This document shows positions 26,768-34,954 of a DNA stretch of 64,000 nt, one piece after another. Position numbers and translations under genes: made by a program. The stretch's first letter is position 1. Every line of letters starts with the position of its first letter. Source of the DNA: Robertmurraya korlensis NBRC 107688 (GTDB taxonomy: Bacteria; Bacillota; Bacilli; Bacillales; Cytobacillaceae); NCBI RefSeq assembly GCF_001591645.1, contig NZ_BCVH01000015.1, positions 34,026 through 98,025 on the forward strand, in the 5' to 3' direction. The notes under the pieces were generated by a model. The model was given only the letters and a program-made list of their open reading frames with translations, ran no database searches and was not told the DNA's origin.

Positions 26768-26816
26768 TTTTCATTTACAGAATATTGCCTTATGATATAT
26801 GTGAGTGATTACTCAC
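26768..26816 (+). promoter_or_regulatory. Promoter and candidate TetR operator of the ABC-2 operon
   Basis: TTTTCA at 26768 and TATGAT at 26791 are spaced 17 bp. A perfect inverted repeat GTGAGTGATTACTCAC at 26801-26816 covers the expected transcription start. The operon ends with a TetR-family gene, so autoregulation by this repressor is likely. Confidence 0.65.
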
Positions 26817-26842
26817 TTCTCTATCTAAAAGGAGGGATTCAC

Positions 26843-27562
26843 ATGAATCCAATTGTCCAAATTGAACAGGTCAAAAAGCACTTTGGAAAGCAAGAGGTAT
26901 TAAAAGGAATTGATCTAGATATTAACGAAGGAGAAATCTTTGGGTTACTTGGTCCATCCGGTGCAGGAAAAACCACACTCGTGAAGCAGCTCGTTGGTCT
27001 TGAGCTTCCTTCATCTGGTCAAAATAAAGTGTTTAACATTCCGATGCCTTCACTTGATGTCATTGCAAAAATTGGTTATATGGCTCAGTCAGATGCCTTA
27101 TACGGGGAGCTAACAGCAAGAGAAAACCTCCAATTCTTTGCGTCTTTATACGGATTAAACAGAGGCCGTCAGAAGGATAGAATTCAGACTTGTATGGAGA
27201 TTGTACAGTTAAGCGAACATACCGATAAACAGGTATCCAACTACTCAGGGGGAATGAAGCGACGCCTTTCACTCGCAATCGCACTCCTCCATGAACCGAA
27301 GCTATTAGTTTTAGATGAACCAACTGTGGGGATTGACCCCGTGCTTCGAAAAAGCATATGGAATTCCTTTTATGAACTAAAAAAGCGCGGAGTGACGATT
27401 ATTGTCACCACCCATGTCATGGATGAAGCGGATAAATGTGACCGACTAGGGATGATAAGAGACGGACACTTGATTGCTGTTGGTACTCCTCAATCCTTAA
27501 AAGAAAATATGAACAGTACGAGTCTTGAGGATGCCTTTTTAAGCTATGGAGGTGTGAACTAA
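26843..27562 (+). CDS. ABC transporter ATP-binding protein (ABC-2 type)
   Basis: 239 residues from the ATG at 26843 behind AAAGGAGGG; the frame is open much further upstream, but that region is the promoter. Walker A GPSGAGKTT, signature YSGGMKRRLSLA, Walker B LLVLDEPTVGIDP and the switch His in VTTHVMDEA are all intact. DrrA-like family: drives export by the permease encoded next, whose ATG overlaps this stop codon. With the TetR gene, this looks like an inducible efflux system for a toxic compound. Confidence 0.9.
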   Translation: MNPIVQIEQVKKHFGKQEVLKGIDLDINEGEIFGLLGPSGAGKTTLVKQLVGLELPSSGQNKVFNIPMPSLDVIAKIGYMAQSDALYGELTARENLQFFASLYGLNRGRQKDRIQTCMEIVQLSEHTDKQVSNYSGGMKRRLSLAIALLHEPKLLVLDEPTVGIDPVLRKSIWNSFYELKKRGVTIIVTTHVMDEADKCDRLGMIRDGHLIAVGTPQSLKENMNSTSLEDAFLSYGGVN

Positions 27563-28590
27563 TGCGCGTCATGGCACTTGTAAGAAGAATTTTAAAACAA
27601 ATTGTTCGTGATAAACGCACGATGGCCTTACTAATTATGGCTCCTATCCTCGTTCTAACAATGCTTCATCTGGTTTTTAATGGAGATAGTTATACGCCAA
27701 AAATTGGTTTTGTCGATCTACCCGCACCTCTCACAGAACAACTCAATGAAGATGAAGCGACCATAGTGGAATACAATTCAACCAACAAGGCAGAGATTGC
27801 CTTAACGGAACGAGACATTGATGGATATATCGTTATGTCTAGCAATTCCCTTCACCTCACGTTAGAGGGTAGTGACCCTACCATTAATGGAGCGACAATG
27901 AAGTGGTTACAAGAGTCCCTAACGTCTATGCAGCCTGACTCTTCGGCTATTAAACTTAAAGTTGATTATCTTCATGGTTCTAGCGATATGAGCCAGTTTG
28001 ACTCATTTGGGCCTGTGCTGCTAGGATTTTTCATCTTCTTTTTCGTGTTCCTCATTGCTGGAGTCTCGTTTTTACGTGAAAGAACGACAGGAACACTTGA
28101 AAGACTGCTTTGTAGTCCCCTTCGTAAATGGGAAATCGTAGTTGGCTATGTGATTGGTTTTGGAATTTTTACGATGATACAAGCAACCATCATTGCCTCG
28201 TATGCGATCTATGTTCTTGGCATGATGATGGAAGGTGCATTCATTTATGTTCTTGTTATCACATTATTATTATCGCTGACTGCTTTAACACTTGGGGTAC
28301 TGCTATCTGCATTCGCTAACAATGAATTGCAAATGATTCAGTTTATTCCGCTCGTGATCGTTCCACAAATCTTTTTCTCTGGATTATTTAATCTTGAAAC
28401 GATATCGGATTATTTAAGCTGGATTGGACCGTTTACTCCCCTGTATTATGGAGCAGATGCGTTAAGAAATGTTATGATAAGAGGGTACGGGTGGGGTGAC
28501 ATCTCAATTGATTTGCTTATGCTAACAGGATTCTCCATACTGTTCATGATCCTAAATATCCTTGCCCTAAAAAAATATCGTTCCATTTAA
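27562..28590 (+). CDS. ABC-2 type transporter permease
   Basis: 342 residues. One N-terminal transmembrane helix (about residues 20-37), an outside domain of roughly 110 residues, then five helices in the C-terminal half (FGPVLLGFFIFFFVFLIAGV, then VVGYVIGFGIFTMIQATIIA and others), with LRERTTGTLERLL as the typical coupling segment. This is the ABC2_membrane_3 layout (YhfE/DrrB-like). Translation is coupled to the ATPase by a TAATG overlap. Substrate not deducible. Confidence 0.88.
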   Translation: MRVMALVRRILKQIVRDKRTMALLIMAPILVLTMLHLVFNGDSYTPKIGFVDLPAPLTEQLNEDEATIVEYNSTNKAEIALTERDIDGYIVMSSNSLHLTLEGSDPTINGATMKWLQESLTSMQPDSSAIKLKVDYLHGSSDMSQFDSFGPVLLGFFIFFFVFLIAGVSFLRERTTGTLERLLCSPLRKWEIVVGYVIGFGIFTMIQATIIASYAIYVLGMMMEGAFIYVLVITLLLSLTALTLGVLLSAFANNELQMIQFIPLVIVPQIFFSGLFNLETISDYLSWIGPFTPLYYGADALRNVMIRGYGWGDISIDLLMLTGFSILFMILNILALKKYRSI

Positions 28591-28602
28591 CAAGGAGTAT
28601 AT

Positions 28603-29256
28603 ATGTCAGATAACAATATAATTGATGAGATTATTGATAAAAATGAAAATCTTACAGAAAAACAAAAGCTCATTCTAGAAGCTGCTGTTGAATCCTTTGC
28701 TGAAAAAGGCTATGCTGCTACCTCCACCAGTGAAATTGCTAAGAAAGCAGGTGTAGCGGAAGGAACCATTTTTCGCCATTATAAAACCAAAAAGGATCTG
28801 CTTTTATCCATTGTCGCTCCCATGATGGCAAAGCTGATTGCTCCGTTTGTAATCAAAGATCTAAATAAGGTTTTGAACCAGGATTTCGAGAGCCTAGAGG
28901 ATTTTTTACGTGCCATGATCCATAATCGTGCGGAGTTTTTAAAGGCAAACATTCCCTTATTTAAAATTGTTCTTCAGGAACTCCCTTTTCAACCGGAGCT
29001 TCAAAAGCAATTCAAGGAGCATATTGCCATCAAGGTATACGAAAGAATGTCAGCGATTATCAAGCATTATCAAGAAGTAGGGCAATTGATTGACCTCCCT
29101 CCTTACCAGGTGGTTCGGATGACAGCGTCAAGTATCTTCGGCTTCCTTATCGGTCGTTATCTCCTATTTCCGGAGTTGGATTGGGACGATGAACAAGAAA
29201 TTGAAGCCACGATTCAATTTATTTTGCATGGATTATCACCAAAAGAAAAGGCCTGA
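28603..29256 (+). CDS. TetR family transcriptional regulator
   Basis: 217 residues. The N-terminal helix-turn-helix is clear: ILEAAVESFAEKGYAATSTS then EIAKKAGVAEGTIFRHYKTK (residues ~25-65). The C-terminal ligand domain is family-variable, with a FLIGRYLLFPEL segment seen in several Bacillus efflux regulators. Third gene of the ABC-2 operon, twelve bases after the permease, with AAGGAG before the ATG. It probably binds the GTGAGT/ACTCAC repeat at the operon promoter and is released by the exported compound. Confidence 0.9.
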   Translation: MSDNNIIDEIIDKNENLTEKQKLILEAAVESFAEKGYAATSTSEIAKKAGVAEGTIFRHYKTKKDLLLSIVAPMMAKLIAPFVIKDLNKVLNQDFESLEDFLRAMIHNRAEFLKANIPLFKIVLQELPFQPELQKQFKEHIAIKVYERMSAIIKHYQEVGQLIDLPPYQVVRMTASSIFGFLIGRYLLFPELDWDDEQEIEATIQFILHGLSPKEKA

Positions 29257-29276
29257 GGATCTCATTCCTCAAGCCT
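29250..29276. terminator. Hairpin after the TetR gene
   Basis: AGGCCTGAGGA pairs with TCCTCAAGCCT (one mismatch) around TCTCAT, overlapping the stop codon of the regulator. The T-tract is weak, so terminator function is likely but not certain. Confidence 0.5.
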
Positions 29277-29282
29277 ATTTAC

Positions 29283-30140
29283 TTACTCAGCTAATGCTTG
29301 TAGGATGGCTTCTCCTACACCGCTTTCGTCATTTCTCAATGTCACATGCGTGCATCGTTCTTTAATATCTTCATTTGCATTTCCCATTGCCACTGAGCGA
29401 CCAACCACTTGGAACATAGATAGGTCATTATAGTTATCACCAACCGCCATCGTATCCTGTAAGGAAATTCCCCTTTCTTCTACGAACTCAGCTAATGCGA
29501 TTCCTTTTTGTGATAGTGTATTCATAAGCTCTAGGTTTCCAAATGCAGAGGATGTGACTTCTAAATTTCCAATTTGCTTTAGCTTTTCCTCAACTTGATC
29601 CAAAAGGCTATGGTCCATATCAAATACTAGTAGCTTATAAATCGTTTTTTCTCCATTTAAAATCGGCTCATAGCTATCAACCTTATGAATTAATCCTTTT
29701 TCATATCTGTGATGAGCTTCTTCTTGTACAAGCTCTCTAGAGAGTTCAGGATTAGCGGTTGTAAAGATGTCGATAATGATTTCAACTCCCTTATCATAAT
29801 CGACTGTATACGTACCTTCACTTGTATAAATTTCGTAGTAAATACCTACTTGATCTAACACCTCAGCAGCTTGTTTCGCAATTTTATGATTAAGCGGGTG
29901 CGCCTTAATTACTTCACCCTCTTTTGTTCGAATCTCTGCCCCATTGGCACAAATGATTGGTAGCTGTAATCCAGAATCACGTAAGACTGACATCGCCTCT
30001 TCATAGGAACGACCCGTTGCGATAACGACTTCTACTCCTAAATCTAAGGCCTTTTGGATCGCCTTGAGGTTCTTTTCAGATACCTCTTGCTTTGAGTTTA
30101 ATAATGTTCCATCCATATCACTAGCGATACATTTGATCAT
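29283..30140 (-). CDS. Cof-type HAD hydrolase
   Basis: 285 residues from the ATG at 30140 with AGAGGTGGA upstream (a GTG at 30152 sits in that site). HAD subfamily IIB: motif I SDMDGTLLNS with the nucleophilic Asp, motif II VVIATGRS, motif III K in the middle region, and motif IV VGDNYNDLSMF with the metal-binding aspartates. The cap is the Cof type. Members dephosphorylate sugar phosphates, FMN or pyridoxal phosphate; substrate cannot be fixed. The gene downstream of the AlkD-like gene by 14 bp, so probably co-transcribed. Confidence 0.88.
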   Translation of the reverse strand: MIKCIASDMDGTLLNSKQEVSEKNLKAIQKALDLGVEVVIATGRSYEEAMSVLRDSGLQLPIICANGAEIRTKEGEVIKAHPLNHKIAKQAAEVLDQVGIYYEIYTSEGTYTVDYDKGVEIIIDIFTTANPELSRELVQEEAHHRYEKGLIHKVDSYEPILNGEKTIYKLLVFDMDHSLLDQVEEKLKQIGNLEVTSSAFGNLELMNTLSQKGIALAEFVEERGISLQDTMAVGDNYNDLSMFQVVGRSVAMGNANEDIKERCTHVTLRNDESGVGEAILQALAE

Positions 30141-30154
30141 ATTCAGTTCCACCT

Positions 30155-30817
30155 CTATATGTATTTGCTGCCTTCACGAATACTGAGCTTAGACAAGGAA
30201 GTGCGCTCAATAAAATTCTTTACACTGCTTGGATTCGTTTTAGAGTATTCCCGCAATGCCCAGCCAATCCCTTTTTGTATAAAAAACTCCTTGCTGTCGG
30301 CATTTTCTCTACAATATCGATACAAAAGCTCTTCATTCGTATTCTTTTTATATTTTAACTGAAAAAGAATAGCTGCGCGCCTTAACCATAAATCATCACC
30401 ATAAGCCCAATTATCAATCGTTTCCTTAATCACTTCTGGATGGTCAGCAGCAATTTTCCCAACTGCCATTGGCCCAAGTACATCAACCGTATCCCACCAC
30501 GACTTGGTTGTGATAAGCTTTTCTATCCCAGGTAGATGCTTTTTCTCCAGCTTCTTCAACGATTTCTCGATATAATCTAGGGCAGCTGCTTGAAATTCCC
30601 TTTCTGGAAGGGCCCATATCTCTTCGACAAACTTTTCATTATATGGTTGTTTCACTATACCCGTCTCCTCAAAAAACTGCTTCAATAGTTCACGTCGTAA
30701 CGGGGTTTTGATTCCTAGAAAAGGAAACTGGTTTCGCATATATTTTTCCATATAATAAGCATTCTCGCGATTCTCATTCGCTCGAAATAATTTCGTTAGG
30801 ATGTCGATCTCTTTCAT
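30155..30817 (-). CDS. DNA alkylation repair protein (AlkD-like)
   Basis: 220 residues, made of HEAT-like helical repeats. N-terminal FLGIKTPLRRELLKQFF, central SWWDTVDVLGPMAVGKI with the Trp and Asp used by AlkD to trap and excise positively charged alkylated bases, and LWLRRAAILFQLKY with the conserved Arg. C-terminal FIQKGIGWALREYSKTNP is the family end motif. Removes 3-methyladenine and 7-methylguanine without base flipping, as known for Bacillus cereus AlkD. Confidence 0.9.
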   Translation of the reverse strand: MKEIDILTKLFRANENRENAYYMEKYMRNQFPFLGIKTPLRRELLKQFFEETGIVKQPYNEKFVEEIWALPEREFQAAALDYIEKSLKKLEKKHLPGIEKLITTKSWWDTVDVLGPMAVGKIAADHPEVIKETIDNWAYGDDLWLRRAAILFQLKYKKNTNEELLYRYCRENADSKEFFIQKGIGWALREYSKTNPSSVKNFIERTSLSKLSIREGSKYI

Positions 30818-30898
30818 ACAGTGCTCCTTTATAGTGACATAGCTTTATTGTAAAGATTTTTTTGTAAATTTACCAATAATGCAACTGTAAAAATTTAT

Positions 30899-30932
30899 TA
30901 AAGGCTCATTCCATGATAGGAAAGAGCCTTCT
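30899..30932 (-). terminator. Terminator after the SDR gene
   Basis: On the minus strand AAGGCTCTTTCC pairs with GGAATGAGCCTT around TATCAT, just after the stop codon at 30935; T-rich tail TTAATAAATTTTT. Confidence 0.65.
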
Positions 30933-30934
30933 TC

Positions 30935-31834
30935 TTATGACTCTACTATATGACCACCATTCACATGTAACACCTGGCCCGATACATATCTAGAATCATC
31001 TGAAGCTAAATACACATAGGTAGGTGCAAGTTCAAATGGCTGTCCTGCACGTTTCATTGGCGTATCTGTTCCAAACCTCATCACATCTTTGGCTGGAAAA
31101 CTAGCCGGGATGAGCGGGGTCCAAATCGGTCCAGGTGCTACTGCATTTACTCGTATCCCCTTTTTTACTAAAGAGAGCGATAAGGATCGTGTAAAAGTAA
31201 CGATGGCCCCTTTAGTGGAGGAATAATCAATCAGTTTCTTATGTCCGTCGTAGGCTGTGATTGAGGTGGTGTTAATAATGGAGCTACCTGACTGTAGATG
31301 AGGTAAAACTGCCTTTACTAGATAGAAAAAGGAAAAGATATTCGTTTGAAATGTGTTTAACAGCTGCTCTGCCGTAATATCAAGAATACTTTTTTGAACA
31401 AATTGTACCGCATGATTGTTTACTAAAACATCTATTTTTCCAAACGCCTCAAGCGTTTTTTCTACGACCTCTTGAGCACTTCTTTCCTCTCGTAAATCAA
31501 TCGGAATCAAAAGACTTTCCCCACCAAGCTCTCGAATTCTTTGCGCTGTCGCTTGCGCATCCCGGTGCTCATCTAAGTAGACGATGACTACCTTTGCTCC
31601 CTCTTTTACATAGGAATAGGCGATCGCTCGACCAATCCCACTATCTCCGCCCGTGATAATTGCTACTTTTCCACGCAGTTTTCCGGACCCTTGGTAGGCT
31701 GGATTTTCGGCAATAGGGAGTGGGGTCATTTCATATTCGAAACCAGGCTGACGCGGTTGCTCCTGGGGTGGGAAGGCAATTGGAACATTCTCTGTTTCCT
31801 TCATCATTCCGTAATATGGGTATACAGGGTACAT
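30935..31834 (-). CDS. SDR family oxidoreductase (YdaD/YhdF-like)
   Basis: 299 residues from the ATG at 31834, which follows GAGGAGG; the frame is open nine codons further upstream. Glyco-rich cofactor motif TGGDSGIGRAIAYSYVKEGA (~residues 48-67), NNHAVQF in place of NNAG, catalytic Ser in INTTSITAY and Tyr/Lys in YSSTKGA, and the C-terminal YVSGQVLHVNGG. The N-terminal extension with FPPQEQPRQPGFEYEMTPLP is typical of the Bacillus general-stress SDRs (YdaD, YhdF, YhxC). Substrate unknown. Confidence 0.88.
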   Translation of the reverse strand: MYPVYPYYGMMKETENVPIAFPPQEQPRQPGFEYEMTPLPIAENPAYQGSGKLRGKVAIITGGDSGIGRAIAYSYVKEGAKVVIVYLDEHRDAQATAQRIRELGGESLLIPIDLREERSAQEVVEKTLEAFGKIDVLVNNHAVQFVQKSILDITAEQLLNTFQTNIFSFFYLVKAVLPHLQSGSSIINTTSITAYDGHKKLIDYSSTKGAIVTFTRSLSLSLVKKGIRVNAVAPGPIWTPLIPASFPAKDVMRFGTDTPMKRAGQPFELAPTYVYLASDDSRYVSGQVLHVNGGHIVES

Positions 31835-31896
31835 GGTTCTCCTCCTCAAAGGGTATGACACCTATACGATATTCTTATAAGGGCTTTTCTGTTCAT

Positions 31897-31931
31897 ATAA
31901 AAAGGCATGAACCGGATGAGTTCATGCCTTT
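31897..31931 (-). terminator. Terminator after the Gly/Pro-repeat gene
   Basis: A 12-bp perfect stem AAAGGCATGAAC / GTTCATGCCTTT with a 7-nt loop and, on the minus strand, a TTTTTATATG tail, nine bases after the stop codon at 31940. Confidence 0.85.
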
Positions 31932-31939
31932 CTTTGGAG

Positions 31940-32473
31940 TTAATATCCTCCATATCCTCCATATCCTCCATATCCTCCGCCACATTGGAAGCTGCTAATT
32001 CTTCTTAAATCCGTTCCATAATAAACCCAACGTCTATTTCTCCAGCGATACCCTGCAATGGAATCTCTTCCAACGTACGTTGGATAGAACCAGAAGCTTC
32101 GACCATTGTTTAACCAAATATACGTGAAGCGGAAACGGCATCTTCTAATAGCACCAGGATCTACAGCATAAGCGGAAAAACCTTGTTGTTGCGGTGTATA
32201 CGAAGGTGGTGGGCCTGATGGTGGGCCGTATTGGTCACCTCCACCTCCTCCAAATGGTGGTGGGAACCCGCCACCCGGAAAGTCGTCATCTCCACCTGGG
32301 AATCCTGGAAACCCTCCTCCTGGAAAACCACCTGGGAATCCGCCACCCGGGAACCCTCCTCCTGGAAAGCCACCTGGGAATCCTCCTCCCGGAAAGCCGC
32401 CTGGGAATCCTCCAATTGTTGGCTGTTGTCGGTCATCATTCGAATAATCAGGATGATAATAGTTCACATACAT
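31940..32473 (-). CDS. Gly/Pro-rich repeat protein (FPGG repeats), function unknown
   Basis: 177 residues. Residues ~20-70 are near-perfect copies of GGFPGG/GGGFPGG, followed by a proline-rich FPPPFGGGGG...PPSGPPPSYTP linker. A compact central domain comes next (AYAVDPGAIRRCRFRFTYIW, FWFYPTYVGRDSIAGYRWRN) and the end is a GGYGGYGGYGGY tail. No signal peptide or membrane helix. The makeup resembles spore-coat or other surface structural proteins of Bacillus, but I do not recognise a named family. The start has a close GAGAGGGG; a GTG two codons later is an alternative. Confidence 0.75.
   Translation of the reverse strand: MYVNYYHPDYSNDDRQQPTIGGFPGGFPGGGFPGGFPGGGFPGGGFPGGFPGGGFPGFPGGDDDFPGGGFPPPFGGGGGDQYGPPSGPPPSYTPQQQGFSAYAVDPGAIRRCRFRFTYIWLNNGRSFWFYPTYVGRDSIAGYRWRNRRWVYYGTDLRRISSFQCGGGYGGYGGYGGY
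31945..31978. repeat. Tandem 9-bp repeats coding the GGY tail
   Basis: Three full and one partial direct copies of ATCCTCCAT in a row, inside the 3' end of the Gly/Pro-repeat gene. They encode Gly-Gly-Tyr units on the minus strand and could change copy number by slippage. Confidence 0.85.
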
Positions 32474-32536
32474 ACCCCTCTCTACTTACATCTCGTTGTA
32501 ATGTATGCAAAATGCCTACGAGGGGTGAGTTGTCAT

Positions 32537-33631
32537 CTAATTTTCTTCGAACTGATGAATCATATCCTGAATTCGCTCTGTTTGTTCATTTACCTTTTCG
32601 AAGTCCATAGCACCTGTATAAATTTCCTCAAGCTCACGATTGTACCCATTTGATTCCTTTAAAAATCCCATCGCTGAATCCATCATATTTTTATAGGCAG
32701 TTTTATGATTGTTAATTTCCTCTTCAAAAATTTCATCTGTTCCACTAGCGATAACAGTGCCGTACATATCAACAATCTCGTCTCCATCTCTACTTGGAAA
32801 ATATTCATGAGGTGCCGTACTGTCGAAGATGGCAATTCCTAACTCTCTCACAATAACCATATCAAGACTATTTGGATCAAACCCACAGTGGTAAACTTCC
32901 ACGTCTAATCCACGTATTTGTGCTTCTTCAGCTATTTTTTTAAGCATCGTTGATTTACCGGATCCAGGTCTTCCTTTGATAAAATACCTTTTAGCAACAT
33001 CCTCAGTTAAATTAGGAACATAGTCTACGGCTCCATCCGGAGTAGCTGCCCCTAAAAATCGATGCTTTACCGTTGATTCTTTATTTAAGGTCATGTTTCC
33101 AAAAAATTGAAAGATTAATTTTCTTGTTAAATCATCTGCTTTTTGAAAATCCATTGCTTCGATATAGATTTTTTCCCAATTGTCATGAATACTTAGAGCT
33201 TCGGCAAAGTGCTCATACGCTTTTTGTGTTGCATTTCCTGCCAGCATGGATAATCTCACAATCTGATCCTTTTGATCCGCCAGCTTGGCTGAGTCCCAGG
33301 CTTCTCCTAGGTTTATATACTCTTCAATGGCGCCAAGTGCCCTTGGAGTTATTTCATAGGATCCCGATCCATTCACTATTCCTACCTTAAGCTCTACAAT
33401 GATTACTCCATCAATGGAGGATGTATCGAGAGGACAATGCAGGTATTCTACTTGATAATTTCTACCTACCCAGTACTCTCCTATTTTCTTCATAAGTGTT
33501 GACTTTCCCGTTCCCGGTGCACCTTGCAAAATAAAAACCTTCTGTAAATCCTTTAAACAGTCATCACATAAACTATGAAAGCCTTTAGCTGTATTTCCAC
33601 CAGCATAATAGTTCCTAACACTCCCAGCCAT
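32537..33631 (-). CDS. Twin P-loop ATPase (PRK06851-like), function unknown
   Basis: 364 residues from the ATG at 33631 (AAGGATG upstream; a GTG at 33637 is possible). Two similar halves each carry a Walker A: GAPGTGKSTLMKKI near residue 37 and KGRPGSGKSTMLKKIAEEAQ near 220. Each half also has a matching YLHCPLDTSSIDGVII / VYHCGFDPNSLDMVIV segment, where Cys-Pro/Gly-x-Asp-x-x-S repeats. This is an internal duplication. No membrane segment. The family is widespread in spore formers but uncharacterised, as far as I know. Confidence 0.75.
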   Translation of the reverse strand: MAGSVRNYYAGGNTAKGFHSLCDDCLKDLQKVFILQGAPGTGKSTLMKKIGEYWVGRNYQVEYLHCPLDTSSIDGVIIVELKVGIVNGSGSYEITPRALGAIEEYINLGEAWDSAKLADQKDQIVRLSMLAGNATQKAYEHFAEALSIHDNWEKIYIEAMDFQKADDLTRKLIFQFFGNMTLNKESTVKHRFLGAATPDGAVDYVPNLTEDVAKRYFIKGRPGSGKSTMLKKIAEEAQIRGLDVEVYHCGFDPNSLDMVIVRELGIAIFDSTAPHEYFPSRDGDEIVDMYGTVIASGTDEIFEEEINNHKTAYKNMMDSAMGFLKESNGYNRELEEIYTGAMDFEKVNEQTERIQDMIHQFEEN

Positions 33632-33773
33632 TCGCACACATCCTTTGCTGAAAATTCATACGTGGAGCATTAGAAATATATGCGTTTCTCCCCTTGTCTT
33701 AGCACATGATCTAACAATATAGGACACTATGTTATTTTCATCCGAGGAGGTTCATATACTTATTTGGATAAAC

Positions 33774-33802
33774 TTGTCAGACACAACTTGGTAAGTTAAT
33801 AA
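33774..33802 (+). promoter_or_regulatory. Promoter of the ECF-S / TudS-like pair
   Basis: TTGTCA at 33774-33779 and TAATAA at 33797-33802 with a 17-bp spacer, 25 bp upstream of the ATG at 33828. Good sigma-A match. Confidence 0.6.
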
Positions 33803-33827
33803 AAATTGTAAAGAAAGGATGTGGAAC

Positions 33828-34412
33828 ATGAAGATAAATCGAACAACCATCTTAACGTATTCAGCATTTGGGATTGCCTTGAATGTTGTTCTCGGTACGG
33901 CGGTTTCCTTGTTGAATATTCCCCTGCTGTTTCTTGATACTGTAGGAACTGTATTGGTTGCAGCTCTTTTCGGACCATGGTGGGGATCTTTAGCTGGAGT
34001 ACTAACTAACTTGGTTCTCGGTATAACAATCGGACCAACAGCTGTCTTCTTCGGACTCGTTAATGTCGCAATCGCCATCATTGTTGGAACCATTGCCCGA
34101 AGATTTGATTTTACAAAGCTACCAGTCTCACTTGGTGCTGGACTTCTTATTGCCGTGATTGCCCCTTTGATTGGAACTCCGATCGCTGTAGCTCTTTTTG
34201 GAGGATTAAACGGCAGTGGGATGGATTGGATTGTCCTGTGGGCGAGAGCTGCAGGAGAGAGTATATATGCATCAACCTTTATTTCTAGAATCACTGGCAA
34301 TTTAGTAGATAAAGTGATTACCTGTCTACTCGTTACATTTCTCATTCTCCGATTACCAGTGCTCTTAAAGTTATACCGTTCACGAAAGGAGACACCGAAG
34401 CATGCAGCGTAG
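33828..34412 (+). CDS. ECF transporter S component (CD3073-like)
   Basis: 194 residues from the ATG at 33828 (AAAGGATG upstream). Six hydrophobic helices: ILTYSAFGIALNVVLG, then LDTVGTVLVAALFGPWWGSL with the Gly-rich turn of S components, GLVNVAIAIIVGTIA, LGAGLLIAVIAPLIG, and others. It lacks ATPase or T-component features, so it must use a shared ECF energy module encoded elsewhere. Its stop codon overlaps the next gene by 11 bp. The pair corresponds to what databases name CD3073 (S component) and CD3072 (TudS-related), so the cargo may be a thio-compound. Confidence 0.8.
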   Translation: MKINRTTILTYSAFGIALNVVLGTAVSLLNIPLLFLDTVGTVLVAALFGPWWGSLAGVLTNLVLGITIGPTAVFFGLVNVAIAIIVGTIARRFDFTKLPVSLGAGLLIAVIAPLIGTPIAVALFGGLNGSGMDWIVLWARAAGESIYASTFISRITGNLVDKVITCLLVTFLILRLPVLLKLYRSRKETPKHAA

Positions 34413-34869
34413 TAAGAGAATTCTCGTTGTTTCTCATTGTATCTTAAATCAAAATACCGTTATCCCCCATGAAGCCCGTGCATTAGGTGCAGTCCCTAGT
34501 GTTCTACAATGGGTGGGAAAAGAGGGATTCGGCCTGGTTCAACTTCCTTGTCCTGAATTTACCTTTTTAGGCTTGGACCGACCTCCAATGACGTACGAAG
34601 AATATAATACAGAAGAGTATCGTAAGCACTGTCGCTCGATAGTAACTCCGGTTATTGAACAGCTAGTCGCTTATCAAGAAAGTGGATACGAATTATGTGG
34701 CCTTGTTGGAATTGGCAGTAGCCCATCCTGTGATCCTTTAAGGGGGATTTTCATGGAAGAATTTCAAGAACTGCAAAGAAAAAATGGAATTATAATAAAA
34801 GATACTTGGTTTTTACCAGACGTTTCAGATCCCATTTTTGATTCTAATACTCATCGTATCCAAAACTGA
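34402..34869 (+). CDS. TudS-related putative desulfidase (CD3072-like, DUF523 relative)
   Basis: 155 residues. Three conserved cysteines fit the [4Fe-4S]-binding plan of TudS thiouracil desulfidases: Cys13 in VVSHCILNQNTV, Cys50 in LVQLPCPEFTFLG, and Cys110 in IGSSPSCDP. TudS uses a fourth, open site on the cluster to take sulfur from 2-/4-thiouracil. The overlap with an ECF S component suggests uptake and desulfuration of a thiolated base or cofactor precursor. This is inferred from context; the substrate has not been shown here. Confidence 0.8.
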   Translation: MQRSKRILVVSHCILNQNTVIPHEARALGAVPSVLQWVGKEGFGLVQLPCPEFTFLGLDRPPMTYEEYNTEEYRKHCRSIVTPVIEQLVAYQESGYELCGLVGIGSSPSCDPLRGIFMEEFQELQRKNGIIIKDTWFLPDVSDPIFDSNTHRIQN

Positions 34870-34910
34870 TTTTGTCCTCATGTAAACGGGTTCCGTTTAG
34901 TCGTCAACGA

Positions 34911-34951
34911 ATAGCAGACTCCTTTTCTTCTATGTGAAACGAGTCTGCTTA
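34911..34951. terminator. Hairpin between TudS-like gene and ybaK
   Basis: A 9-bp stem AGCAGACTC / GAGTCTGCT with a 19-nt loop, between convergent genes. T-rich on the plus side (TATCATTATT) but the loop is long. Confidence 0.6.
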
Positions 34952-34954
34952 TCA

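Noticed and set aside
32260..32415. DNA repeats as a CRISPR array
   Set aside because: These encode GGFPGG protein repeats; no spacers and no cas genes.
32194..32653. Rightward ORFs of 138 and 140 residues
   Set aside because: Both are antisense frames of the Gly/Pro-repeat gene; repetitive DNA keeps several frames open. The minus-strand protein has sensible domains.
33752..34345. Leftward 197-residue ORF over the ECF S component
   Set aside because: Composition typical of antisense translation and no ribosome binding site; the plus-strand frame gives a membrane protein with a good promoter and start.
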